Below are positions 1 through 5,454 of a stretch of DNA of 8,014 nt, one piece after another. The DNA is from JAEUPI01 sp035499355. Lineage in GTDB: Bacteria; Pseudomonadota; Gammaproteobacteria; Burkholderiales; Burkholderiaceae_C. Position 1 is the first letter of the stretch. Each line of letters opens with the position of its first letter. The position numbers were made by a program, and so were the translations under genes. The notes beneath the pieces were generated by a model. The model was not told the DNA's origin, did no database searches, and saw only the letters and a program-made list of their open reading frames with translations. The DNA is taken from positions 1 through 8,014 of the forward strand of contig DATJYZ010000349.1 of assembly GCA_035499355.1 (NCBI GenBank). Reading direction: 5' to 3'.

Positions 1-9
1 TTAGCAGGC

Positions 10-708
10 ATGAACAAGGTCTACCCGAGCGCCGCCGCCGCGCTGCAAGGCATCGTGAAGGACGGGCAACTGCTGGCCGTCGGCGGCTTCGGCCTGTGCG
101 GCATCCCCGAGGCGCTGATCGACGCACTGAAGGACAGTGGCGCGAAGAACCTGACCGCGGTCTCCAACAATGCCGGCGTCGACGGCTTCGGCCTCGGCAA
201 GCTGCTGGCCACGCGGCAGATCAAGAAGATGATCGCCAGCTACGTCGGCGAGAACAAGGAGTTCGAGCGCCAATACCTGGCGGGCGAGCTCGAGCTCGAA
301 TTCACGCCGCAGGGCACGCTGGCCGAGAAGCTGCGCGCCGGCGGCGCCGGCATCCCGGCGTTCTTCACCCGCACCGGCGTCGGCACCATCGTGGCCGAGG
401 GCAAGGAGGTGCGCGAGTTCGACGGCCACCCGTACGTCATGGAGCGCTCGCTGGTGCCCGAGCTGTCGCTGGTCAAGGCGTACGTCGCCGACAAGAGCGG
501 CAACCTTCAGTTCCGCAAGACCGCGCGCAACTTCAACCCCAACGTCGCGATGGCCGGCAAGGTCACGGTGGTCGAGGTCGAGAAGATCGTCGAGACCGGT
601 GCGCTCGACCCCGACCAGATTCACCTGCCGGGAATCTTCGTGCATCGCATCGTGCTGAACGCGAAGCCCGAGAAGCGCATCGAACAACGCACGGTTCGCA
701 CGAAATGA
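10..708 (+). CDS. scoA: Succinyl-CoA:3-ketoacid CoA-transferase, subunit A
   Basis: This 232-residue protein is the alpha subunit of a family I CoA-transferase. With subunit B it moves CoA from succinyl-CoA to acetoacetate in the cytoplasm, allowing growth on ketone bodies or acetoacetate-forming substrates. Seen in the sequence: the family I signature at residues 18-33 (DGQLLAVGGFGLCGIP), then SNNAGVDGFGLG (52-63), ENKEFERQYLAGELELEFTPQGT (81-103, quoted in part) and GIPAFFTRTGVGT (114-126). Length and motif order match a complete subunit A. The ATG at 10 is preceded by only a weak purine stretch (AGCAGG), and the upstream region lies outside the window. Subunit B follows on the same strand, but after a long spacer. 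The relatives PcaI and AtoD share the fold; the GELELEFTPQGTLAEKLRAG stretch and the EKIVETGALDPDQIHLPGIF stretch favour the succinyl-CoA/3-oxoacid type. The exact acyl substrate is an inference. Confidence 0.93.
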   Translation: MNKVYPSAAAALQGIVKDGQLLAVGGFGLCGIPEALIDALKDSGAKNLTAVSNNAGVDGFGLGKLLATRQIKKMIASYVGENKEFERQYLAGELELEFTPQGTLAEKLRAGGAGIPAFFTRTGVGTIVAEGKEVREFDGHPYVMERSLVPELSLVKAYVADKSGNLQFRKTARNFNPNVAMAGKVTVVEVEKIVETGALDPDQIHLPGIFVHRIVLNAKPEKRIEQRTVRTK

Positions 709-720
709 CCCGCGCCCGAT

Positions 721-787
721 GCGCCTTCGGCGCCGCCCCCTCAAGGGGGCGCCGCCTGCGGCCCGGCAAAGCCGGTTCCGCGGCGGC
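721..787. repeat. REP-like nested inverted repeat in the scoA-scoB spacer
   Basis: The spacer holds several overlapping hairpins. GCGCC/GGCGC pairs at 721-725 and 729-733 around TTC. CGCCCCC/GGGGGCG pairs at 734-740 and 745-751 around a TCAA loop, and extends outward by four more pairs (729-732 with 753-756) past one mismatch. A longer hairpin joins 751-756 with 782-787 and 758-761 with 778-781, and is capped by CCGGC-AAA-GCCGG at 763-775. The 5' and 3' structures compete for 751-756. I recall similar 'CCCTCAAGGGGGCGCC...GGCAAAGCCGG' blocks scattered between genes in Burkholderiales, so this is probably a dispersed palindromic element; that recollection was not checked. There is no T-run, so it is not a standard intrinsic terminator. 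It could stabilise or attenuate the scoAB transcript. Confidence 0.65.
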
Positions 788-852
788 AGCTTGGCTCGTC
801 CGAGGCGTGCCCCGTGTACGCCGCGCATCGAGCTGCACAGAACATTGGCTCG

Positions 853-858
853 AAAGGA
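853..858 (+). promoter_or_regulatory. Ribosome binding site of scoB
   Basis: AAAGGA ends 6 bases before the ATG at 865. It is the clearest Shine-Dalgarno sequence on the plus strand in this window and decides the scoB start against the in-frame GTG at 814. Confidence 0.75.
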
Positions 859-864
859 CTTGCC

Positions 865-1503
865 ATGGCATGGACCCGCGATGAAATGGCGGCCCGCGCG
901 GCCAGGGAGCTGCAAGACGGCTTCTACGTGAACCTCGGCATCGGCCTGCCGACGCTGGTGGCCAACCACGTGCCCAAGGGCATTGAGGTGTGGCTGCAGA
1001 GCGAAAACGGGCTGCTCGGCATCGGACCGTTCCCGACCGAGGACGAGATCGACGCCGATCTGATCAACGCCGGCAAGCAGACGGTGACCACGCTGCCGGG
1101 TTCGAGCATCTTCAGCAGCGCCGACAGCTTCGGCATGATCCGCGGCGGCAAGATCAACCTGGCGATCCTGGGTGCGATGCAGGTCAGCGAGAAGGGCGAC
1201 CTCGCCAACTGGATGATCCCGGGCAAGATGGTCAAGGGGATGGGTGGCGCGATGGACCTCGTGGCCGGCGTCAAGAACGTGGTCGTGCTGATGGAGCACG
1301 TGGCTACCAAGAAGGACGGCTCCACCGACCTCAAGATCCTGCCCAAGTGCACGTTGCCGCTCACCGGGGTCGGCGTGGTCGACCGCATCATCACCGACCT
1401 CGCGGTGCTCGACATCACGCCGCACGGGCTCAAGGTGGTGGAGATGGCGCCGGGCGTCACGCGCGCCGAGTTGCAGACCAAGACCGGCGTACCGTTGAAC
1501 TAG
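865..1503 (+). CDS. scoB: Succinyl-CoA:3-ketoacid CoA-transferase, subunit B
   Basis: This 212-residue beta subunit carries the catalytic glutamate that forms the covalent enzyme-CoA thioester intermediate. The family signature LQSENGLLG lies at residues 44-52, making Glu47 the expected nucleophile. Other family stretches are NLGIGLPTLVANHVP (23-37), GSSIFSSADSFGMIRGGKIN (79-98) and GKMVKGMGGAMDLVAG (120-135). The open frame extends back to a GTG at 814, but the ATG at 865 has a good AAAGGA site and gives the usual N-terminus (MAWTRDEMAARAA). Length matches the family. It lies 156 bases after scoA, whereas the two subunit genes are usually adjacent or overlapping; the gap is filled by a palindromic element. 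The stop is at 1501-1503, and I see no clear terminator before the next gene. Confidence 0.94.
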   Translation: MAWTRDEMAARAARELQDGFYVNLGIGLPTLVANHVPKGIEVWLQSENGLLGIGPFPTEDEIDADLINAGKQTVTTLPGSSIFSSADSFGMIRGGKINLAILGAMQVSEKGDLANWMIPGKMVKGMGGAMDLVAGVKNVVVLMEHVATKKDGSTDLKILPKCTLPLTGVGVVDRIITDLAVLDITPHGLKVVEMAPGVTRAELQTKTGVPLN

Positions 1504-1560
1504 CGCGTCGATCTATTCCTTCCGTCGCACGCGGGTCGCGTTCGCGCCGATGATCGCGGC

Positions 1561-2049
1561 GTGGAGAAGCGTCACTTCTTGAGCGGCCGACTGATCGCGG
1601 CCCTGTGCGCCGTGCTGACGGCGTGCGCGCCGGCGCCGCGCGTCGGGCCCGTGGACGTGGCCGCGCAGGCGCTGCTGCCCGAGGCCGCCTCCGGCCTCGA
1701 AGCCAAGCGCCTCTGGCGCGGCAAGCGCTTCGCCATCGCCGCAGCCAATCCCCTGGCCACCGAGGCAGGCTACCAGGTGTTGAAGGCCGGCGGCTCGGCG
1801 ATCGACGCTGCGGTGGCGGTGCAGATGGTGCTCACGCTGGTCGAACCGCAATCCAGCGGCATCGGTGGCGGCGCGTTCATCCTCCACTGGGACGGCCAGC
1901 GCGTCGACGCCTTCGACGGCCGCGAGACCGCGCCCGCGCGGGCCGACGAGAAGCTGTTCCTGCAACCCGACGGCAGGCCGATGCCGTTCATGCAGGCGGT
2001 GGTGGGCGGCCGATCGGTGGGCGTGCCTGGCGCCGTGCGCGTGCTCTAG
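1561..2049 (+). CDS. GGT N-terminal fragment: lipoprotein signal and start of large subunit
   Basis: This 162-residue product is what normal termination at the amber would give. The GTG at 1561 is the first plausible start and gives a basic N-region (MEKRH), a hydrophobic stretch (LIAALCAVLTA) and a lipobox ending in Cys22, followed by Ala, which is compatible with outer-membrane sorting. The rest is the first part of the GGT large subunit up to VPGAVRVL. It contains Arg121 of RETAP but no processing site and no catalytic threonine, so it cannot be active alone. No good Shine-Dalgarno site lies before the GTG. The 57-base gap after scoB shows no terminator, so co-transcription with scoAB is possible but not shown. 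Confidence 0.7.
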   Translation: MEKRHFLSGRLIAALCAVLTACAPAPRVGPVDVAAQALLPEAASGLEAKRLWRGKRFAIAAANPLATEAGYQVLKAGGSAIDAAVAVQMVLTLVEPQSSGIGGGAFILHWDGQRVDAFDGRETAPARADEKLFLQPDGRPMPFMQAVVGGRSVGVPGAVRVL

Positions 2050-3375
2050 ATGGCGCACGCACGCCACGGCACGTTGCCATGGGCACGCTTGTTCGAGCCG
2101 GCCATCACCCTCGCCGAGCAGGGCTTCCCCGTCAGCCCGCGGCTGCACGCGCTGCTTCTGGCCGAGCCTGCACTGCGAGGGCAGGCCAATGCCGCGGCGT
2201 TCTACTACGACGCCGATGGCCAGCCGTGGCCGGTCGGCCACCGCCTGAAGAACCCGGCGCTGGCGGCCGTGCTGCGCGCCATCGCGCAACACGGCAGCGA
2301 TGCGTTCTACCGCGGGCCGATCGCGCACGATCTGGTGGCGCGGGTGCGTGCTTCGGCTAACCCGGGGCTCCTCGCGGAGGGGGACCTGGCGTCGTACCGG
2401 CCGCGGCTGCGCGAGGCGATGTGCGACGACTGGAGGGCGTACCGCGTGTGTGGCTTCCCGCCGCCATCGTCGGGCCACCTGGCACTGATGCAGATGCTGC
2501 GCCTGATGCAACTGGCGCCGCTGGTCGCGGTGCCGCCGTTGCAAGACGGCCTGCCGGCAGCGCCATGGCTGCATCTGTACACCGAGGCGGCGCGGATGGC
2601 ATTTGCCGACCGCGACCAGTACGTCGCCGATCCCGACTTCGTCGGACCGCCCGGCGGGCGCTGGAGCACGCTTCTCGACGACGCGTACCTGCGCGAGCGC
2701 GCTGCGCTGATCGGGCCCGCAAGCATGCCGGCCGCGCCGGCGGGCCGCCCCGGGCCGAGCCGCGCCGTCTTCGCGCCGCAGGCCGAGCAGCCCGAGCACT
2801 GCACCAGCCACGTCTCGATCGTCGACGCGCAAGGCCGGGCGATCGCGATGACGACGACGATCGAGGCGATGTGGGGCTCGCGCATCCTCGCCGACGGTGG
2901 CACCGGCCTGCTAGGTGGCTACATGCTGAACAACGAGCTGACGGATTTCTCCTTCGCGCCCGCCGGGCCCGATGGGCGGCCGATCGCCGACCGCGTGCAA
3001 CCGGGCAAGCGGCCACGCTCGAGCATGACGCCGACGCTGGTGTTCGACCGCGCCGACGGCCGCCTGCTGCTCAGCCTGGGCTCGCCCGGCGGCGCCTTGA
3101 TCATTCACTTCACCGCCAAGGCACTCATTGCCTCCCTCGACTGGGGCCTCGATGCGCAGCAGGCGGTGGCGCTGCCCAACTTCGGCAGTGTCGGCGGCCC
3201 CGTCCTGCTCGAGCGCGAGCGCTTCCCGGCGGCGACCGTCGAGGCGCTGCGGGCGCGTGGCCACGCGGTGCAGGAGATCGAGATGACCAGCGGGTTGCAA
3301 TTGCTGGCGCGCACGCGCGACGGCTGGTCCGGCGGGGCCGACCCGCGGCGCGAGGGCGTCGTGCGCGGCGAGTGA
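2050..3375 (+). CDS. GGT C-terminal fragment: rest of large subunit and whole small subunit
   Basis: This 441-residue frame starts at an ATG that directly follows the TAG, in the same frame. It runs through the remaining large subunit (residues 1-251) and the whole small subunit, beginning at Thr252 (the predicted autocleavage nucleophile in CTSHVS) and continuing through LNNELTDFS, SSMTPT and GSPGG to the stop at 3373-3375. The Met corresponds to an internal residue of ordinary GGTs (VLEMAH), so this is not a natural gene start. No Shine-Dalgarno site precedes it. Reinitiation at TAGATG is conceivable, but the product would lack an export signal and stay in the cytoplasm, so it should not replace the full enzyme. 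Confidence 0.7.
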   Translation: MAHARHGTLPWARLFEPAITLAEQGFPVSPRLHALLLAEPALRGQANAAAFYYDADGQPWPVGHRLKNPALAAVLRAIAQHGSDAFYRGPIAHDLVARVRASANPGLLAEGDLASYRPRLREAMCDDWRAYRVCGFPPPSSGHLALMQMLRLMQLAPLVAVPPLQDGLPAAPWLHLYTEAARMAFADRDQYVADPDFVGPPGGRWSTLLDDAYLRERAALIGPASMPAAPAGRPGPSRAVFAPQAEQPEHCTSHVSIVDAQGRAIAMTTTIEAMWGSRILADGGTGLLGGYMLNNELTDFSFAPAGPDGRPIADRVQPGKRPRSSMTPTLVFDRADGRLLLSLGSPGGALIIHFTAKALIASLDWGLDAQQAVALPNFGSVGGPVLLERERFPAATVEALRARGHAVQEIEMTSGLQLLARTRDGWSGGADPRREGVVRGE

Positions 3376-3418
3376 CGGCGCGGGCATCCGCGCCAACCCG
3401 GCCCTGGGCCACGGGGTT

Positions 3419-3434
3419 GCGAGGGCTCCCTCGC
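3419..3434. other. Perfect short hairpin between ggt and the small ORF
   Basis: GCGAGGG at 3419-3425 pairs with CCCTCGC at 3428-3434 around two bases (in practice a six-pair stem with a four-base loop). It lies 43 bases after the ggt stop and 32 bases before the next ATG. There is no following T-run, so it is at best a weak or Rho-assisted termination signal or an mRNA 3'-end stabiliser. The rest of 3376-3466 shows no promoter I can support. Confidence 0.4.
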
Positions 3435-3466
3435 CAGCGCACGATCGCGGCCATCACCGCCCGGCC

Positions 3467-3625
3467 ATGTCGCGACCCGAACCGCCCGCACCGAGCCCGC
3501 CCGAGCGCAGCGCACCGCTGACGCGCGAGCAGAAGATGCAGCTGCTGCACGACGAGCTGGTCAGGTTGAACGCGCAGCTCGAGTTCCTGCGCTTGATGCT
3601 GCGCTTGCGCAAGCCGCACGGCTGA
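3467..3625 (+). CDS. Small hypothetical protein, 52 residues, probable coiled coil
   Basis: I do not recognise a named family. The frame gives a Pro/Glu-rich N-terminus (MSRPEPPAPSPPERSAP) followed by a leucine-rich amphipathic segment, LTREQKMQLLHDELVRLNAQ continuing LEFLRLMLRLRKPHG. Leucines and hydrophobics fall at heptad-like spacing over residues 18-46, so a single helix or coiled coil forming dimers is the obvious prediction. The ATG at 3467 is the first start codon in an otherwise open stretch, with no clear Shine-Dalgarno site, so the start is uncertain. The gene ends 18 bases before the converging pyrD stop. The abrupt change from a disordered Pro-rich tail to a well-formed helix, and the clean fit between ggt and pyrD, argue that it is real. 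Function cannot be stated. Confidence 0.55.
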   Translation: MSRPEPPAPSPPERSAPLTREQKMQLLHDELVRLNAQLEFLRLMLRLRKPHG

Positions 3626-3643
3626 GGCGGCGCTTGCGACGCG

Positions 3644-4693
3644 CTAGGAGGCGCGCCGCGCGTGCATCGCGCGGGCGCATTCGCTGACCAGCGCGGGGCC
3701 CCGGTAGATCAGGCCGGTGTAGATCTGCACCAGGTCGGCTCCGGCGTCGAGCTTGGCGCACGCGTCGGCGCCCGACAGCACGCCGCCGACACCGACGATC
3801 GGCACCTTGCGGCCGAGCGCGGCGCGCAGCCAGCGGATCACGCGGTTGCTCGGCTCGAACACCGGGGCGCCCGACAAGCCACCGGCTTCGCCGGCGTGCG
3901 GCAGCCCCTGCACGGCGTCGCGCGCCACCGTGGTGTTGGTGGCAATCACGCCGTCGATGCCGTGACGCCCGACGCTGGCCGCGATCAGCCGCACTTGGGC
4001 TTCCTCGAGATCCGGCGCGATCTTCAGCAGCAACGGCACGCGGCGCCGCTGCGCGCGCGCCAGTCGCTCGCGTCGCTGGATCAGCGCCGACAACAGCGTG
4101 TCGAGCGCGGCGTCGCCCTGCAGATTGCGCAGGTCCTTGGTGTTCGGGCTCGAGATGTTGACGGTCACGTAGTCGGCGTGCGGGTAGACCGCGTCGAGGC
4201 CGGCCAGGTAGTCGTCGGCCGCGCGTTCGATCGGCGTGGCGGCGTTCTTGCCGATGTTCAAGCCGAGCACGCCGCCGCGCCTTCGGAACGTACGCGCGCG
4301 CTGCACGTGGTCGATGAAGGCCGGCAGCCCATCGTTGTTGAAGCCCATGCGGTTGATCAACGCGCGTGCCCGCGGCAGACGGAACAGGCGCGGCTTCGGG
4401 TTGCCGGGCTGGGGCCTCGGCGTCACCGTGCCGACCTCGACGAAACCGAAGCCCATCGCGCCGAGGCCGTCGATGCAGCGCCCGTTCTTGTCGAGCCCGG
4501 CGGCGAGGCCGATGCGGTTGGGGAACGTCAGGCCCATCAACTCGACCGGATCGTCGATGCACGGCTGCGACCACAGGCGTCGCAGCGGAGTGCCCTGCAG
4601 CGCCGCGATGGCATCGAGCGTCAGCTCGTGCGCGTATTCGGCATCGAGCCCGAACAGGAACGGCCGGGTCAGCGCATACGGGACGAGCGGCAT
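3644..4693 (-). CDS. pyrD: Dihydroorotate dehydrogenase (quinone), class 2
   Basis: This FMN enzyme oxidises dihydroorotate to orotate in pyrimidine synthesis and passes electrons to membrane quinones. From the ATG at 4693 the protein has 349 residues, close to the family norm. The N-terminus (MPLVPYALTRPFLFGLDAEY) is the membrane-associating helix typical of class 2. Further motifs are LTFPNRIGLAAGLDKNG (55-71), EVGTVTPRPQPGNPKPRLFR (86-105), INRMGFNNDG (113-122), NIGKN (146-150), VNISSPNTKDLRNLQ (178-192), KIAPDLEE (224-231) and GVGGVLSGADACAKLDAGAD (301-320). Ser182 aligns with the catalytic serine of class 2 enzymes (E. coli Ser175). The frame extends to a GTG at 4717, but those eight extra residues do not resemble the family and neither start has a good Shine-Dalgarno site, so I chose the ATG. 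It is divergent from rpiA. Confidence 0.96.
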   Translation of the reverse strand: MPLVPYALTRPFLFGLDAEYAHELTLDAIAALQGTPLRRLWSQPCIDDPVELMGLTFPNRIGLAAGLDKNGRCIDGLGAMGFGFVEVGTVTPRPQPGNPKPRLFRLPRARALINRMGFNNDGLPAFIDHVQRARTFRRRGGVLGLNIGKNAATPIERAADDYLAGLDAVYPHADYVTVNISSPNTKDLRNLQGDAALDTLLSALIQRRERLARAQRRRVPLLLKIAPDLEEAQVRLIAASVGRHGIDGVIATNTTVARDAVQGLPHAGEAGGLSGAPVFEPSNRVIRWLRAALGRKVPIVGVGGVLSGADACAKLDAGADLVQIYTGLIYRGPALVSECARAMHARRAS

Positions 4694-4717
4694 GGCGAAG
4701 GCTGCGTCGCAGGCCAC

Positions 4718-4732
4718 CTTCGCGCAGCGAAG
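4718..4732. promoter_or_regulatory. Inverted repeat in the pyrD-rpiA divergent region
   Basis: CTTCGC-GCA-GCGAAG is a perfect six-base inverted repeat with a three-base centre. GCGAAG occurs again at 4740-4745 and at 4695-4700, giving three same-direction copies and one inverted copy within about 50 bases. It could be a protein-binding site serving one or both divergent genes, or a small hairpin in the pyrD leader. No regulator can be named. Confidence 0.3.
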
Positions 4733-4758
4733 TTGAGGTGCGAAGCGCCGGCCGTAGA

Positions 4759-4764
4759 CATAAT
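4759..4764 (+). promoter_or_regulatory. Possible -10 box of the rpiA promoter
   Basis: CATAAT matches five of six bases of the sigma-70 -10 consensus in an otherwise very GC-rich stretch. It would start transcription near 4771, about 20 bases before the rpiA ATG. The only TTGA-like -35 element (TTGAGG, 4733-4738) is 20 bases away, which is longer than the usual 16-18, so the call rests mainly on the -10. Confidence 0.4.
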
Positions 4765-4780
4765 CGGGCCCGAGTCTCGC

Positions 4781-4795
4781 ATGCCGCCCCCATGA
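4781..4795 (+). promoter_or_regulatory. Four-codon upstream ORF (Met-Pro-Pro-Pro) overlapping the rpiA start
   Basis: ATG CCG CCC CCA TGA ends in a stop codon that shares bases with the rpiA start (ATGA at 4792-4795). Three consecutive prolines are a known slow sequence that needs EF-P. Neither this ATG nor that of rpiA has a Shine-Dalgarno site. Translation coupling is possible, but so short a run can easily arise by chance at this GC content. Confidence 0.2.
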
Positions 4796-5454
4796 CCCAG
4801 GACGAACTCAAGGCGCTGGTCGGCCGCGCCGCGCTCGACCATGTGGTGCCGGGCACGGTGGTCGGTGTCGGCACCGGCTCGACGGTGAACCACTTCATCG
4901 ACGCGCTGGCCGCGGTGCGCGAACGCATCGCCGGCGCCGTGTCGAGCTCCGACAAGAGCACCGAACGGCTGCGTGCACACGGCATCCGCGTGCTCGATGC
5001 GGCCGAAGTCGAACGCATTCCGGTGTACGTCGACGGCGCCGACGAGATCGACCCGTGCGGCCACATGATCAAGGGCGGCGGCGCGGCGCTGACGCGCGAG
5101 AAGATTGTCGCCGACCTGGCCGAGCGCTTCGTGTGCATCGCCGACGAGTCCAAGCGCGTCGACGTGCTGGGGCGCTTTCCGCTTCCGGTCGAGGTGATCC
5201 CGATGGCCGCGGCGCAGGTGACGCGCCGCTTCGCGGCCGTTTACGGTGGTCAGGCGCGCCTGCGCGCGGGCGTGCGCACCGACAACGGCCAGTCGATCCT
5301 CGATGTCCACGGCCTGCGCATCACCGATCCGCTGGCGATGGAGACCGAGGTCAACCAATGGCCGGGCGTGGTGACGGTCGGCATCTTCGCGCGCCACAAG
5401 GCGAGCCTGTGCCTGCTCGGCACGCCGCAGGGCGTGGTGACACTGCGCTACTGA
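4792..5454 (+). CDS. rpiA: Ribose-5-phosphate isomerase A
   Basis: This enzyme interconverts ribose 5-phosphate and ribulose 5-phosphate in the non-oxidative pentose phosphate pathway, in the cytoplasm. The 220 residues match the family length (about 219 in E. coli). Seen: the phosphate-binding loop GTGST (27-31), SSDKSTERL (52-60), YVDGADEID (79-87) with Asp81 and Asp84, KGGGAALTREK (94-104) with Lys94 and the catalytic base Glu103, and ADESKRVDVLGRFPLPVEVI (118-137). These positions coincide with the E. coli numbering. The ATG at 4792 gives the expected MTQDELKALVGRAA start but has no Shine-Dalgarno site. It is divergent from pyrD. Its last seven bases overlap the stop end of the converging mnmC. 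All key residues are intact. Confidence 0.97.
   Translation: MTQDELKALVGRAALDHVVPGTVVGVGTGSTVNHFIDALAAVRERIAGAVSSSDKSTERLRAHGIRVLDAAEVERIPVYVDGADEIDPCGHMIKGGGAALTREKIVADLAERFVCIADESKRVDVLGRFPLPVEVIPMAAAQVTRRFAAVYGGQARLRAGVRTDNGQSILDVHGLRITDPLAMETEVNQWPGVVTVGIFARHKASLCLLGTPQGVVTLRY

Larger units (their letters stand above)
1561..3375 (+). pseudogene. ggt: Gamma-glutamyltransferase interrupted by one in-frame amber codon
   Basis: Read through the TAG at 2047-2049, this is one continuous frame of 604 codons matching gamma-glutamyltransferase, the periplasmic Ntn-hydrolase that cleaves glutathione and transfers gamma-glutamyl groups. Codon numbers count the amber as 163. Seen: a lipoprotein-type signal (LTAC, Cys22), NPLATEAG (from 63), a VEPQSSGIGGGAF stretch, RETAP (Arg121, expected to bind the substrate carboxylate), AARMAFADRDQYVADPDF, the autoprocessing nucleophile in CTSHVSIVD (Thr415), LNNELTDFS, SSMTPT (from 487) and GSPGG (507-511). 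Every part needed for activity is present on both sides of the stop. The family normally has a residue here, often Glu (VPGAVRVL-E-MAH), so a single GAG to TAG change explains the break. No frame change occurs and codon use is unchanged, so the event is recent, a base-call error, or a readthrough site. Confidence 0.8.

Noticed and set aside
814..864. Longer scoB starting at GTG 814
   Set aside because: The extra 17 residues are not family-like and the GTG lacks a ribosome site, whereas ATG 865 has AAAGGA and the usual N-terminus.
1..1425. 474-residue open frame on the minus strand opposite scoAB
   Set aside because: It is the complement of two well-recognised genes, with low-complexity His/Asp/Arg-rich translation and no family motif. 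Long antisense frames are common at this GC content.
1504..1560. Possible terminator or promoter between scoB and ggt
   Set aside because: I found no convincing stem with a T-run and no -10/-35 pair in these 57 bases.
1513..2832. 439-residue open frame on the minus strand opposite ggt
   Set aside because: Arg/His/Gln-rich translation without recognisable motifs; the plus strand carries clear GGT motifs along the same stretch.
4694..4717. Longer pyrD starting at GTG 4717
   Set aside because: The eight added residues (MACDAAFA) do not resemble class 2 N-termini, which begin near MPLVPYAL.
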